A DNA stretch of 34,792 nucleotides from Columbia Basin potato purple top phytoplasma (GTDB taxonomy: Bacteria; Bacillota_I; Bacilli_A; Acholeplasmatales; Acholeplasmataceae). A model generated the notes under the pieces. That model was not told the DNA's origin, made no database searches, and worked only from the letters and a program-made list of their open reading frames with translations. The first letter of the stretch is position 1; the number at the start of each line of letters is the position of its first letter. The position numbers and the translations under genes were made by a program. The stretch lies in contig NZ_JANHJP010000006.1 of NCBI RefSeq assembly GCF_028595955.1, positions 1-34,792 of the forward strand. The letters run 5' to 3'. Positions 1 to 9,070 of the stretch are shown piece by piece.

Positions 1-48
1 ATAGTTTAAAATATCATCTTCAGTTTTCAAAGAAATAAGTTTAATCAT
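1..48 (-). CDS. Possible 5' end of a gene running off the left edge
   Basis: A minus-strand reading frame starts at an ATG (bases 48-46) and stays open for 16 codons to the window edge, reading MIKLISLKTEDDILNY. It lies 80 bases downstream of pth in the same direction. I see no clear Shine-Dalgarno sequence before it. Too little is present to name a family, and the frame could be chance. Confidence 0.35.
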   Translation of the reverse strand, partial: MIKLISLKTEDDILNY

Positions 49-128
49 AAGATTTAAATAAAAAGTTAATTCTTAAAATTAGCAACACATTATTATAACA
101 TATAAAAAAATAATTTTAAAAATTATTA

Positions 129-701
129 TTATTTTATTTTTACAAAATTTAAAATTTGATCTATAGCCAAATCTTTAATAAAATACATTAATATATCTAC
201 AAATAAAGGGAATTTATCTAAAATTGACTTTTTAATTATTAATTCAAAAGGACTCAAAACATATTCATTTAAAGATTTCAAAGAATCATAACCTACACCT
301 ATCTTTAATCTTTTAAATTTATTAGTTTTTAAAACTTCTATAATATTTTTTATACCATTATGACCACTATGACCACTTTTAATTTTTAATTTAAAACAAC
401 CAGCTTTTAAATAAATATCATCGTATAAAACCAAAATATCATCTATATTAATTTTATATTTTTGCATAATATTTTTTATAGCTACTCCAGAAAAATTCAT
501 ATAAGTTTGTGGTTTTAATAATAAAATTTCTTTTTCATTTATTTGACATTTATAAACTAAACTTGATGGTTCTTTTGTAAATTTTATTTTTACATTTTTT
601 TTCAAATAATCTAAAAAATAATCAATCATCATAAAACCTATATTATGAGGAGTATTATCATAAATTAAACCTGGATTACCTAAACCAACAATAAGTTTCA
701 T
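129..701 (-). CDS. pth: Peptidyl-tRNA hydrolase
   Basis: Cytoplasmic enzyme that cleaves the ester bond of peptidyl-tRNAs released by stalled ribosomes and so recycles tRNA. With the ATG at 701 the protein is 190 residues, the usual length. It opens with the family hallmark MKLIVGLGNPG and carries the catalytic His in TPHNIGF (His19). The other active-site Asn and Asp positions are in YMNFSG, LYDDIYLK and GHSGHNGIKN. A TTG three codons upstream (710) sits at better spacing from an AAAGGA sequence. The family almost always starts at MKLIVGLGNPG, so I prefer the ATG, but the start is not settled. It follows the P-type ATPase gene, which ends in its own hairpin terminator, so pth probably has a separate promoter or depends on read-through. 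Confidence 0.95.
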   Translation of the reverse strand: MKLIVGLGNPGLIYDNTPHNIGFMMIDYFLDYLKKNVKIKFTKEPSSLVYKCQINEKEILLLKPQTYMNFSGVAIKNIMQKYKINIDDILVLYDDIYLKAGCFKLKIKSGHSGHNGIKNIIEVLKTNKFKRLKIGVGYDSLKSLNEYVLSPFELIIKKSILDKFPLFVDILMYFIKDLAIDQILNFVKIK

Positions 702-765
702 TATTTTCAAAGTTTTCCTTTATTTTTGATAATTAAAAATCTTTGTAATATTTTTTACAGAAAGA

Positions 766-798
766 AAAAAAATTAAACTTTTTAAGTTTAATTTTTTT
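766..798 (-). terminator. Hairpin terminator of the P-type ATPase gene
   Basis: A perfect 15-bp inverted repeat (arms 766-780 and 784-798) has a 3-base loop. On the minus strand it ends in a run of seven T. It overlaps the last codons and the stop of the ATPase gene. This is the classic intrinsic terminator layout. Confidence 0.8.
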
Positions 799-3619
799 GT
801 AATTTCTTTTTATTATTAATAAATTTATAAATAAAATCAAAAAATAATATTATAAAAATACATGAAGACAAAACGATATAATTTTGAAATGGTATTATAA
901 CTGTTCCAAAAAACTTGTTTAAGACTGGAATTTGCGAAATAAAAATAAATAAAATTAATTCACATAAAATACCGAAATACAAAAGAATATTCTTTGTTTT
1001 AGAGGTTTGCCAAAAATAAAATTTATCGGATCTACAAGCAAAAACATTACCTATTTGAGCAAAGATAACGGCTCCAAAAGCCATAGTAGAAGCTAATTTA
1101 AAATGTTCAGAATCTATTAAATTTGTAAATTTACAATTTTGAGCAAAAGAAATTATATTTTGTCCGCTTGAATAATGAAAATAACATAAAAAGAAAATTA
1201 AAGCTAAAGTGCCTTCGATCAAACCTAAAAAACCATAACCCCTTTTCAATAATTTTTTATCTAATAAACGATCATTTTTAGTAATAGGTTTTTTGTCTAA
1301 CAAACTACTTTGAGCTTCTTCTGCTCCTAAAGCTATAGCTGGAATTAAATCAGTTATTAAATCTATAGCTAAAATTTGCATAACAGTTAAATAAAGCGGT
1401 ATTCCGAACATGGCCATAAAAATAACAGGAAAAATTTGAGGAATATTAGAACTAAAAACGTAAGTTATAAATTTTTTAATATTATCGTAGATACCACGAG
1501 CTTCCAAAAGTGCTTTTGGAATAGTAGAAAAATTATCATCTAATAAAATCATATCAGCTGTATTACGAGCAACATCTTTACCAGATTTACCCATAGCAAT
1601 ACCAATATGAGCTGCTTTCATGGCTAAAATATCATTAACTCCATCGCCTATAACACCTACCACTTCTCCATTAGAACGATAAGCTTGTATAATTCTTAAT
1701 TTATGTTTAGGAGTTGTACGAGAAAACAAGATAGGCTTAGGAATTTTTAAAATATTTTGTAATTCATCTTGAGACAATTTATCCATTTGTAAACCGTTTA
1801 TATTTAAATATTGCTCATCTTTAATAATACCTACTTGTTTACCAATTGCTACAGCTGTTGGACCATAATCACCAGTAATAACAGTAACTTTTAAACCAGC
1901 TTTATATAATTTATCAATTGCATCACGTACTTCAACTTTAGGGGGATCATAATTTACTATAAAACCTAAAAAAACAATATCTTTTTCTTCATATATTTCT
2001 TGATTAGGTTCTAATTTTTTATAAGTGATAGCTAATAAACGATAACCTTGACTAGATAATTCTTCATTACGTTTGATAAAAAATTCTTTTTCTTGTTGAG
2101 TAAATTCAACTACTTGTTTATTTTTATACTGAAACTTACAATCTTTTAATAAAATACTAGGCGCACCTTTAATAAATACATATCTTTCATTAAGATCATA
2201 ATTTTCTTGAGATAAATTTTTTACTAAAACACTCATTTTTTTTGTTTCAGATGAAAAAGGAATCATTTTTTCTACAATAAAATTATTTCTAATATTTTGA
2301 ATATCAAGACCATATTTTTTAGCAGCAATCAAAAAAGATCCTTCAGTAGGGCTACCTATTATTTGGAAATCTTTTTTGTTTACAGAATCATCAATCAAAT
2401 TTGCTTCAGAACAAAGTATAGATGCAATAAATATTTTAATTAAAATCTTATCATTTTTTTGTTTATCAAAATTTTTAAATTCCCCCTCTTTATTCAAGCC
2501 ATTACCTGTGATATCAACAAACCCACCAGGAAATAATATTTTATTACAAGTTATTTTATTTTCTGTCAAAGTACCTGTTTTATCTGTGCAAATAACAGTA
2601 GTAGAATTCAATGTTTCCACAGAAAATAACTTTTTAATTAAAGCTTTTTGTTTCGCCATTCTTTGAGAACCAATTGCCAAACTTAAATTAATAGTAGGTA
2701 ATAAACCTTCTGGGATATTAGCAACCAACATTCCTAAAGCAACAGTAATAGATGCTTTAAAAATATGAAAACTAGATGTCGAAGAATCACTACTAGTGCC
2801 AAAACGCCATAAACAAATTAAAAAAACGAATAAAGCTAAAGATGAAGCAATTATACTAATTATTATAATAACTTTATGAATTTCTTTTTCAAGAGTGCTC
2901 AAACCTTTATCAATATTTTGTACTAAATTTGAAACTTCGCCGATTTGAGTATTATTAGCTATAGAATAAATAACAGCTTTAGCACTTCCTTGAACTACTG
3001 TTGTGCCTGCATATACTAAATTTGGTATCTCAGAAATAACCTTAATATTATCAATATTAGGGTCACAAGTCCTATTTAAATGAATTGTTTCGCCGGTTAA
3101 CATAGAATTATCTACATAAAAATTATTAGTTTCTATTAATCTTGCATCAGCAGGAATATTAGTTCCCATATCTAAAAAAATTACATCACCAATGGTTAAT
3201 TCTGTTGTATCAATAAATTTCGCTTCACCACCGCGATAAACTTGAATTTTATTAGAAATCATATCACCTAAAGAAGATAAAATCTTACTAGCTTTACGTT
3301 CTTGAAAAAAAGAAAAAAAACCATTAACAATCACAACTGTTACAATAGCAATTCCTACAGCAGTTTCATTAATAGAAAAAGCTAAAAAACCTGATATTAA
3401 TAATAAAATGGCAAACATAGAAGTAAATTGTTTAATAAATTGTTTAATAACATTTAAATTTTTATTGGATTTCATAACATTTAAGCCATGAATCAAATGT
3501 CTTTTTTTTACTTCTTCAATATTTAAGCCTTTTGGACTTGTACCGAAATATTTTAAAACTTCTTCTGAAGTCAAACTACTTATTTTTAAAATATCTTGTA
3601 AAGCATTATTATTATTCAT
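788..3619 (-). CDS. P-type cation-transporting ATPase, P2 class, resembling animal Na+/K+ and H+/K+ pumps
   Basis: Membrane pump that moves cations using ATP through a phospho-aspartate intermediate. The 943 residues hold a complete P2 ATPase: an N-terminal cytoplasmic domain, an actuator TGET-type loop (LTGETIH), the phosphorylation motif CTDKTGTLT with Asp346, a nucleotide-binding domain, the hinge GDGVNDILAM, and a C-terminal bundle of membrane helices. The fourth membrane helix reads NIPEGLLPT, followed by a KKLFSVETLNST segment. P2C (Na+/K+ and H+/K+) pumps have N(I/V)PEGLL there, whereas SERCA-type Ca2+ pumps usually have IPEGLPA. Phytoplasma genomes are known to encode such animal-like P-type ATPases. 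I infer a role in sodium, proton or potassium balance; the ion cannot be fixed from sequence alone. Ribosome-binding site: AGAGG about 13 bases before the ATG. The gene is complete, with its own terminator. Confidence 0.93.
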   Translation of the reverse strand: MNNNNALQDILKISSLTSEEVLKYFGTSPKGLNIEEVKKRHLIHGLNVMKSNKNLNVIKQFIKQFTSMFAILLLISGFLAFSINETAVGIAIVTVVIVNGFFSFFQERKASKILSSLGDMISNKIQVYRGGEAKFIDTTELTIGDVIFLDMGTNIPADARLIETNNFYVDNSMLTGETIHLNRTCDPNIDNIKVISEIPNLVYAGTTVVQGSAKAVIYSIANNTQIGEVSNLVQNIDKGLSTLEKEIHKVIIIISIIASSLALFVFLICLWRFGTSSDSSTSSFHIFKASITVALGMLVANIPEGLLPTINLSLAIGSQRMAKQKALIKKLFSVETLNSTTVICTDKTGTLTENKITCNKILFPGGFVDITGNGLNKEGEFKNFDKQKNDKILIKIFIASILCSEANLIDDSVNKKDFQIIGSPTEGSFLIAAKKYGLDIQNIRNNFIVEKMIPFSSETKKMSVLVKNLSQENYDLNERYVFIKGAPSILLKDCKFQYKNKQVVEFTQQEKEFFIKRNEELSSQGYRLLAITYKKLEPNQEIYEEKDIVFLGFIVNYDPPKVEVRDAIDKLYKAGLKVTVITGDYGPTAVAIGKQVGIIKDEQYLNINGLQMDKLSQDELQNILKIPKPILFSRTTPKHKLRIIQAYRSNGEVVGVIGDGVNDILAMKAAHIGIAMGKSGKDVARNTADMILLDDNFSTIPKALLEARGIYDNIKKFITYVFSSNIPQIFPVIFMAMFGIPLYLTVMQILAIDLITDLIPAIALGAEEAQSSLLDKKPITKNDRLLDKKLLKRGYGFLGLIEGTLALIFFLCYFHYSSGQNIISFAQNCKFTNLIDSEHFKLASTMAFGAVIFAQIGNVFACRSDKFYFWQTSKTKNILLYFGILCELILFIFISQIPVLNKFFGTVIIPFQNYIVLSSCIFIILFFDFIYKFINNKKKLQKN

Positions 3620-3767
3620 ATTATTATCTGATTACCTCTTTTTGAAAAATAAAATTCAAAAATATAAAAAATATCTTTCTTTCAAAAATTTTATTTTATA
3701 AATATTTTAATTATAATCAATTTTTATTTAATTATCATAAATAAAAATATAGAAAAAAATAAATAAA

Positions 3768-4556
3768 TTATGAAATTCTTTTATCTAACCATTCGATTAT
3801 ATTGTTCAAAATTTTTTCTGATTCTATATCATGAAATAAATTATGATAAGTTTTATTATATATTTTAATTTTCTTATCTTTGGATAAAACATTATTAAAT
3901 AAATAAACACCATTACGATAAGATACTATTTGATCTTCCAAACCATATAAAAATAAAACAGGTACTTTATAAAGATATAATTTTTGTTGAAGGTAACGTA
4001 AGCTTAAAAATAACAAATTACGTAACAAACGCGAAGTTACGTATTCTAACCTATAAGGATTCTTAGGATATCTAACAAATGAATTAACGATTTTAGAAGA
4101 ATTAAAATTAAGTTTCTTTTTTTTAAAATTAAACAAATACAAAGGATACTTTAAATATTTATTTAAATGAGAAGGTATAAAAACTGGGACCGAACTGATA
4201 ACAACGCCATCCACATCTCCATATTTAACTACATAATTCTGAGCAATAATACCACCCATACTATGGCCTATTAAAAAAATTTTTAAATTATTTTTTTTTC
4301 TCACGAAATTAATAATAGTTTTTAAATCATCTATCCAAACATGAAAATTAGAAATATCGCCTTTATTGCCGATACTTTTTCCATGTCCTCTCACATCATA
4401 CAACAAAATATTATAATCAGCACTATTAAAAATACTTCCTAAATAATCAGAATAATCTTGACTACTTTCGCCTAATCCATGATTAAAAATGATATTAGCT
4501 TTAGGTTTTGACACAGTTTTCCAAACTGCAAAATTAATATTTTTATTTATAAACAT
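3768..4556 (-). CDS. Alpha/beta hydrolase (lysophospholipase / monoacylglycerol lipase type)
   Basis: Probable serine hydrolase acting on lipid esters. The 262 residues show the fold's usual landmarks: an oxyanion HG in NHGLGESSQDY, RGHGKS, the nucleophile elbow GHSMGG (Ser99), the acid in GLEDQIVS (Asp208) and the catalytic His in YHNLFHD (His238). This order and spacing match the PldB/monoacylglycerol lipase branch (Hydrolase_4). No signal peptide is evident, so it is likely cytoplasmic. It lies 26 bases downstream of valS and may be co-transcribed with it. Phytoplasmas take lipids from their hosts, so use of host lysolipids or monoacylglycerols is plausible, but the substrate is an inference. 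Confidence 0.85.
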   Translation of the reverse strand: MFINKNINFAVWKTVSKPKANIIFNHGLGESSQDYSDYLGSIFNSADYNILLYDVRGHGKSIGNKGDISNFHVWIDDLKTIINFVRKKNNLKIFLIGHSMGGIIAQNYVVKYGDVDGVVISSVPVFIPSHLNKYLKYPLYLFNFKKKKLNFNSSKIVNSFVRYPKNPYRLEYVTSRLLRNLLFLSLRYLQQKLYLYKVPVLFLYGLEDQIVSYRNGVYLFNNVLSKDKKIKIYNKTYHNLFHDIESEKILNNIIEWLDKRIS

Positions 4557-4582
4557 AACTTTATTTATTCATTTAAATTTTT

Positions 4583-7156
4583 TTATTTTGTATTATTTTG
4601 TTTTAATTTATTCAACTTATTTAAATATTTTTGATATTTTTCTTTTTCTTCTTGAATCTTGTCAGGATGAGCTTTTAAAATAAAAGATTTATTGTTTAAA
4701 ATTTTTTCGCTTCTTTGAATTTCTTTTAAAAGAATTTCTTCTTGTTTAATTAAATTATTTTTTATTTCTAAATTATTAATTTGATTCCAAAATTTTTGTT
4801 CTATCAAAATAGATATATCTTTTTCAGAAAATAAACAAAAATAATCTTTCAAATACAAATTGTCACTAACTTCTATTTGGCTTACTTGAAAAAAAGTAAC
4901 TAAAATAGAATTAAAAATCTGTAATTCTTTTTTTTTCTGAAAAGGAACGCTAATATATAATTTTAAATTCTTTTTACTAATTTGATAAGATTGTTTCCAA
5001 TTACGAAATTTCACAATTAAATTTTTTAAATTTTGAAAATCTTCTAAAGATTTTTCATTAAAATAATTAATATTAGGCCATGAACCATGAATAATAGATT
5101 TACCTAAAGTTAATTCTTCATAAATAGCATCAGTAACAAAAGGAATGAAAGGATGCAATAATTTTAAAATATTTTTCAAAACAAAAAATAAAACTTTTTG
5201 AGTGTTTAAATATTTTTCTTTTTGTTCTTTTAAGAAAATTTTCAAAAATTCTAAAAACCAATTACCAAAATCTTCCCAAATAAAATGATACAACAACTCT
5301 CCTATTATATGAAAGTCATATTGTTCATATAACAAATCAACTTTTTTAATTAATTGAGAAAATTGATATAATAAGGCTTTTTCAGGTAATAATAAAAATT
5401 CTTCTTGAAAATTTTGATCTAAAATCTGAAGATTTATTTTTGCGAAACGACTTATATTCCAAAGTTTATTAATAAAATTCCAACTATTCATGATTTTAGT
5501 TTCATCATAACATAAATCAGAACCATTAGCCACACTTGTAGTTAAAAACCACCTCAAAGAATCTATACCATATTTTTGAATAATATCTCGAGGTTCTATA
5601 CCGTTTCCTTTAGATTTAGACATTTTTTGTCCTTGAGAATCTCTAATTAAACCATGTAATAAAACATTTTGAAAAGGTTTTTTTTTCGTTAAATAAAAAC
5701 TTTGTATTACCATTTTAGTTACCCAAAAAGTTAAAATATCATAACCAGTCACTAAAACATCCACAGGAAAACGACTTTTTAACGAAGAATCTTTTTGCCA
5801 AGGCCATCCTAAAGTACTAAGAGGCCATAAAGATGAAGAAAACCAAGTATCTAAGACATCTGGATCTTGGATAAAACCATTACCTGGATTCTCTCTTTGA
5901 ACTTTGATTTCGTCATCTTTATACCAAACAGGAATAAAATGGCCCCACCATAATTGTCTAGAAATGCACCAATCTTCAACATTGTCTAACCAATTATTAA
6001 AAATTTTCAAAAATCTTTGAGGAAAAAAATTAATTTTATGTTTTTTTAATACAAAAGCAGATAAATCTTTCATTTTAATAAACCATTGCAAAGATAATCT
6101 CGGTTCTATAATAGATCCTGAAATACTTGAAAAACCTACACTATGATTATAATCTTCTATCATAGAAACTAAATTTAATTTTGTTAAATCATCTATTAAT
6201 AATCGACGACAATCTAAAATACTCAAATTTTGATATTTTTGAGCTTTTTCATTCATGGTACCATTTTCATTGATACATAAAATCAATTTTAAATTATTTT
6301 TTTTACCTATTTGAAAATCAATCTCACTATGTGCAGGAGTTATTTTTACTACTCCAGTTCCAAAATTAATATCAACAGAATTATCACTAATAATAGGAAT
6401 ACAAGAATTAGTGAATGGTACAAAAACTTTTTTACCAATCAAATGTTGATATCTCCAATCTTTAGGATTAACGGCTAAAGCTTGGTCAGCAAAAATAGTT
6501 TCAGGTCTTGTGGTAGCGACTTCTAAAAATAAATTAGAATCATGAGATAAAAAATATTTTAAATAAAAAAGTTTCCCTTTGACATCTTTATAATTCACTT
6601 CTATATTAGATAAAGTTGTTTTAATAAAAGGGTCCCAATTAATGATTTTATAATCGCGATAAATTAATTTATCCTCATATAATTTAATAAAAACTTTTTC
6701 TACTGTTTCAGTTAAAGAAGGATCTAAAGTAAATTTTTCATATTTATAATCTAAAAATAAACCTAGAGAAGCCCATTGCTCACGAATCATTTTAGAATAA
6801 TCTTCTCGCCATAAAGTTGCATGTTTCAAAAAAATATCTTTATTCAATGTCTGATCTGTAAAGCCTTCTTCTCTTAACTTTTGTTTAATTTTATTTTGAG
6901 TAGCTATACCCGCGTGATCCATTCCAGGTAAAAAAAGAATATCATAACCTAACATTTTCTTGTGTCGAACTAAAATGTCTTGTAAAACATTGTTCCATGC
7001 ATGTCCTAAATGTAATTTACCTGTAATATTAGGAGGCGGTATCACAATAGTAAAAGTTTTTTTATTTAAATCATTTATAGTTTGAAAATAATTTTTATCT
7101 AACCAAGTTTGATATCTTTTTTTTTCTACCAATTGAAAAGAATATTTTGATTTCAT
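4583..7156 (-). CDS. valS: Valyl-tRNA synthetase
   Basis: Class I aminoacyl-tRNA synthetase that charges tRNA-Val. At 857 residues it is close to the usual bacterial length. The HIGH-type motif appears as PPNITGKLHLGHAWN near residue 40 and the KMSKS loop as GQKMSKSKGN. The connective (editing) insertion lies between them, including TTRPETIFADQALAVNP and DWCISRQLWWGH. The C-terminal 60 or so residues are Lys/Glu/Leu-rich coiled coil, the tRNA-binding arm typical of ValS and absent from IleS and LeuS. The gene is intact. The start has a modest AGGATG about 16 bases upstream. Confidence 0.97.
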   Translation of the reverse strand: MKSKYSFQLVEKKRYQTWLDKNYFQTINDLNKKTFTIVIPPPNITGKLHLGHAWNNVLQDILVRHKKMLGYDILFLPGMDHAGIATQNKIKQKLREEGFTDQTLNKDIFLKHATLWREDYSKMIREQWASLGLFLDYKYEKFTLDPSLTETVEKVFIKLYEDKLIYRDYKIINWDPFIKTTLSNIEVNYKDVKGKLFYLKYFLSHDSNLFLEVATTRPETIFADQALAVNPKDWRYQHLIGKKVFVPFTNSCIPIISDNSVDINFGTGVVKITPAHSEIDFQIGKKNNLKLILCINENGTMNEKAQKYQNLSILDCRRLLIDDLTKLNLVSMIEDYNHSVGFSSISGSIIEPRLSLQWFIKMKDLSAFVLKKHKINFFPQRFLKIFNNWLDNVEDWCISRQLWWGHFIPVWYKDDEIKVQRENPGNGFIQDPDVLDTWFSSSLWPLSTLGWPWQKDSSLKSRFPVDVLVTGYDILTFWVTKMVIQSFYLTKKKPFQNVLLHGLIRDSQGQKMSKSKGNGIEPRDIIQKYGIDSLRWFLTTSVANGSDLCYDETKIMNSWNFINKLWNISRFAKINLQILDQNFQEEFLLLPEKALLYQFSQLIKKVDLLYEQYDFHIIGELLYHFIWEDFGNWFLEFLKIFLKEQKEKYLNTQKVLFFVLKNILKLLHPFIPFVTDAIYEELTLGKSIIHGSWPNINYFNEKSLEDFQNLKNLIVKFRNWKQSYQISKKNLKLYISVPFQKKKELQIFNSILVTFFQVSQIEVSDNLYLKDYFCLFSEKDISILIEQKFWNQINNLEIKNNLIKQEEILLKEIQRSEKILNNKSFILKAHPDKIQEEKEKYQKYLNKLNKLKQNNTK

Positions 7157-7292
7157 AAATATATTTTGTTCATCCTAAATATGTGTTATTCACAATAATA
7201 CAATTTCTTTTTATATAAAAAAATCCAAATACAAATACAAAAAAATCAATTATAATTATGCCTAAATACAAAAAAAACACAATTTATACTTA

Positions 7293-7877
7293 TTATATTT
7301 TAGCATAAATTAAATCCATAATATTATCTAATCCTTCTCGGGACTTACAAGAAAGTAAATACATTGGTATTTCTTTATAACATAATTTATCAAAAATTTT
7401 TTTTATTTGTTCTAATCTATTTTTTATTTTATTAATTAAAACTTTATCTTTTTTATTCAAAATTAAAATAGGATTAAAATTATATTGTCTTAATATTTGA
7501 TATATTTCTAAATCTAAAGAAGTTGGGCCTACTTTAAAATCTATAAAATGAAAAATTATTTTAATATTTAAATTATTTTGCAAAAATTTGTTCATCATTT
7601 GGATAACATTTTCTTTAATTTGGAAACTTTTTTTCATATAACCGTAACCAGGAGAATCTACCAAATAAAAAGAATCATTCAATAAAAAATAATTTAAAGT
7701 AAGTGTTTTGCCTGGTGTTTTTGAAACTAAAGCTATTTTTTTCTTATTCAATAAAAAATTAATAAAAGAACTCTTGCCAACATTACTTCTTCCAATCAAA
7801 AAAATTTCTGGTAATAAAGGGGATGGACGATGCTTTAAATCAGTAATGCTTTTTTTAAAAATAGATTTTATATTCAT
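7293..7877 (-). CDS. engB: Ribosome-biogenesis GTPase EngB/YsxC
   Basis: TRAFAC-class GTPase needed for maturation of the large ribosomal subunit. The 194 residues contain the G motifs in order: the P-loop GRSNVGKSS (29-37), a G2 Thr in the KTPGKTLTLN stretch, G3 as DSPGYGY (74-80), G4 as NKKDK (141-145) and a C-terminal G5 SCKSREG. DSPGYGY is distinctive of EngB. It lies upstream of valS in the same direction with a 136-base spacer, so it may have its own transcript. An AGGT sequence precedes the ATG. Confidence 0.95.
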   Translation of the reverse strand: MNIKSIFKKSITDLKHRPSPLLPEIFLIGRSNVGKSSFINFLLNKKKIALVSKTPGKTLTLNYFLLNDSFYLVDSPGYGYMKKSFQIKENVIQMMNKFLQNNLNIKIIFHFIDFKVGPTSLDLEIYQILRQYNFNPILILNKKDKVLINKIKNRLEQIKKIFDKLCYKEIPMYLLSCKSREGLDNIMDLIYAKI

Positions 7878-7977
7878 TATTATATTTACCTAGCTTAATA
7901 AATTATTTAATATCAAAACAATTTATAATCAAAATAATTTAATTTTATTCAATATCAATAATTATATAACATTATAA

Positions 7978-7992
7978 CAGTTATTATAACTG
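7978..7992. other. 15-base perfect palindrome upstream of engB
   Basis: CAGTTATTATAACTG (7-bp arms around one base) lies in the 302-base spacer between engB and the next upstream gene, about 100 bases before the engB start. It could be an operator or chance in AT-rich DNA. Apart from this and the terminator at 8085-8133, nothing else is recognisable in 7878-8179. Confidence 0.3.
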
Positions 7993-8084
7993 AATAAATT
8001 TCGATTTTATATTAAAAATAAAAATTTTCATGATTCATATCCTTAGGAAAATATAAATAAAAATAATATTTTAACCTAATATAT

Positions 8085-8133
8085 AAAAAAATTGAATTGC
8101 TAATTTGTGCATAACAATCAACAATTCAATTTT
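8085..8133 (-). terminator. Hairpin terminator of the secreted repeat-protein gene
   Basis: A perfect 12-bp inverted repeat (8088-8099 and 8122-8133) has a 22-base loop. On the minus strand the stem runs into a T-rich tail. It lies about 50 bases past the stop of the gene at 8180. Confidence 0.65.
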
Positions 8134-8179
8134 AAATTTATAATTTATACCATTTTAAGTAATTCAAAGCAATGAATAA

Positions 8180-8950
8180 CTAATAAATCATTGAATAAAA
8201 ATTATAATATTTATATGAATAAATATTATAATTTTGATGATTTGTTTTTTGAATTCTTTGTCCTTTATCATTATATTTATAAGTGAATAAAACAAAATTC
8301 TTTTTTTTCGTATTATACGATTTAAAACATGCATTTGGTTTATAACAAATATCAGCATAATAAATTTTTTGAATTCTTTGTCCTAAATCATTGTATTTAT
8401 AATTAAAAATTTTTCTTTGAATGCAAAGGCCACCACATTCACATGATACAAATTTAATTTTTTGAATCTTTTGACCTTTATCATTATATTTATATTGAAA
8501 TTTAATTTTGCCTTCCTTATTTCTTATATTAATGATTTGATTTCGATCATTATATTCATATATATCAAAATTATCATATTGATCAACAATAATTCTTTCA
8601 TTTGAAATAAATCTAAAAATAATTTGGTTTTTTTCATTATATTTATATCTATAAAATTTATTTTTCTCTATATCTTCTTTTTCTATAAGATTCAAATGAT
8701 AATCATAATTATAAATAACTACTTTTTTATTATTTTGACTATCATTATATTTAGAAACAAGTTTATCACTACAAATATTTTCTTCTTTTTGTGTAAAATT
8801 TGGTAAATCCTCTTTTTTTTGAAAGCAAAAAGACAAACAATCGGGCCAACAACCAATACCATATATTTTAGAAATATTATAATTAAAACAAAAACAAAAT
8901 ATAAAAAAAATTAAAAAATATTTATTAATCTTTTTCCTCTGAAAATACAT
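8180..8950 (-). CDS. Secreted or surface Cys-containing protein with YD-like (RHS-type) short repeats
   Basis: I do not recognise a named family for the whole 256 residues. The N-terminus is basic followed by a hydrophobic stretch (about residues 10-30, ending near KIYG), which fits a signal peptide or membrane anchor. The rest contains at least five spaced copies of a Y-x-Y-N-x-x-x-Q-x-I motif (YKYNEKNQII, YEYNDRNQII, YKYNDKGQKIQK, YKYNDLGQRIQK, YKYNDKGQRIQK). This resembles the Y-x-Y-D-x-x-G-R YD repeat of RHS-type proteins. Short Cys clusters (CWPDC, CECGGLC and a later pair) suggest disulfides outside the cell. The last repeats are also visible as near-identical DNA segments. It has its own terminator. 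Function unknown; a host-facing role is an inference. Repeat proteins of the DUF2963 kind are an alternative. Confidence 0.65.
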   Translation of the reverse strand: MYFQRKKINKYFLIFFIFCFCFNYNISKIYGIGCWPDCLSFCFQKKEDLPNFTQKEENICSDKLVSKYNDSQNNKKVVIYNYDYHLNLIEKEDIEKNKFYRYKYNEKNQIIFRFISNERIIVDQYDNFDIYEYNDRNQIINIRNKEGKIKFQYKYNDKGQKIQKIKFVSCECGGLCIQRKIFNYKYNDLGQRIQKIYYADICYKPNACFKSYNTKKKNFVLFTYKYNDKGQRIQKTNHQNYNIYSYKYYNFYSMIY

Positions 8951-9070
8951 CCAAATATTTCTTTCTAATCTTTTTTTATAATGAAAACATAAAATATAAT
9001 ATTATTTTTCTTTCTAAAACCAATCATAAGTATATATTAAAATTATTAATTTTAGAAATAAAAATTAATT

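Noticed and set aside
2376-2666. Plus-strand open frame inside the P-type ATPase gene
   Set aside because: It lies antisense to the conserved phosphorylation domain and has no independent signals.
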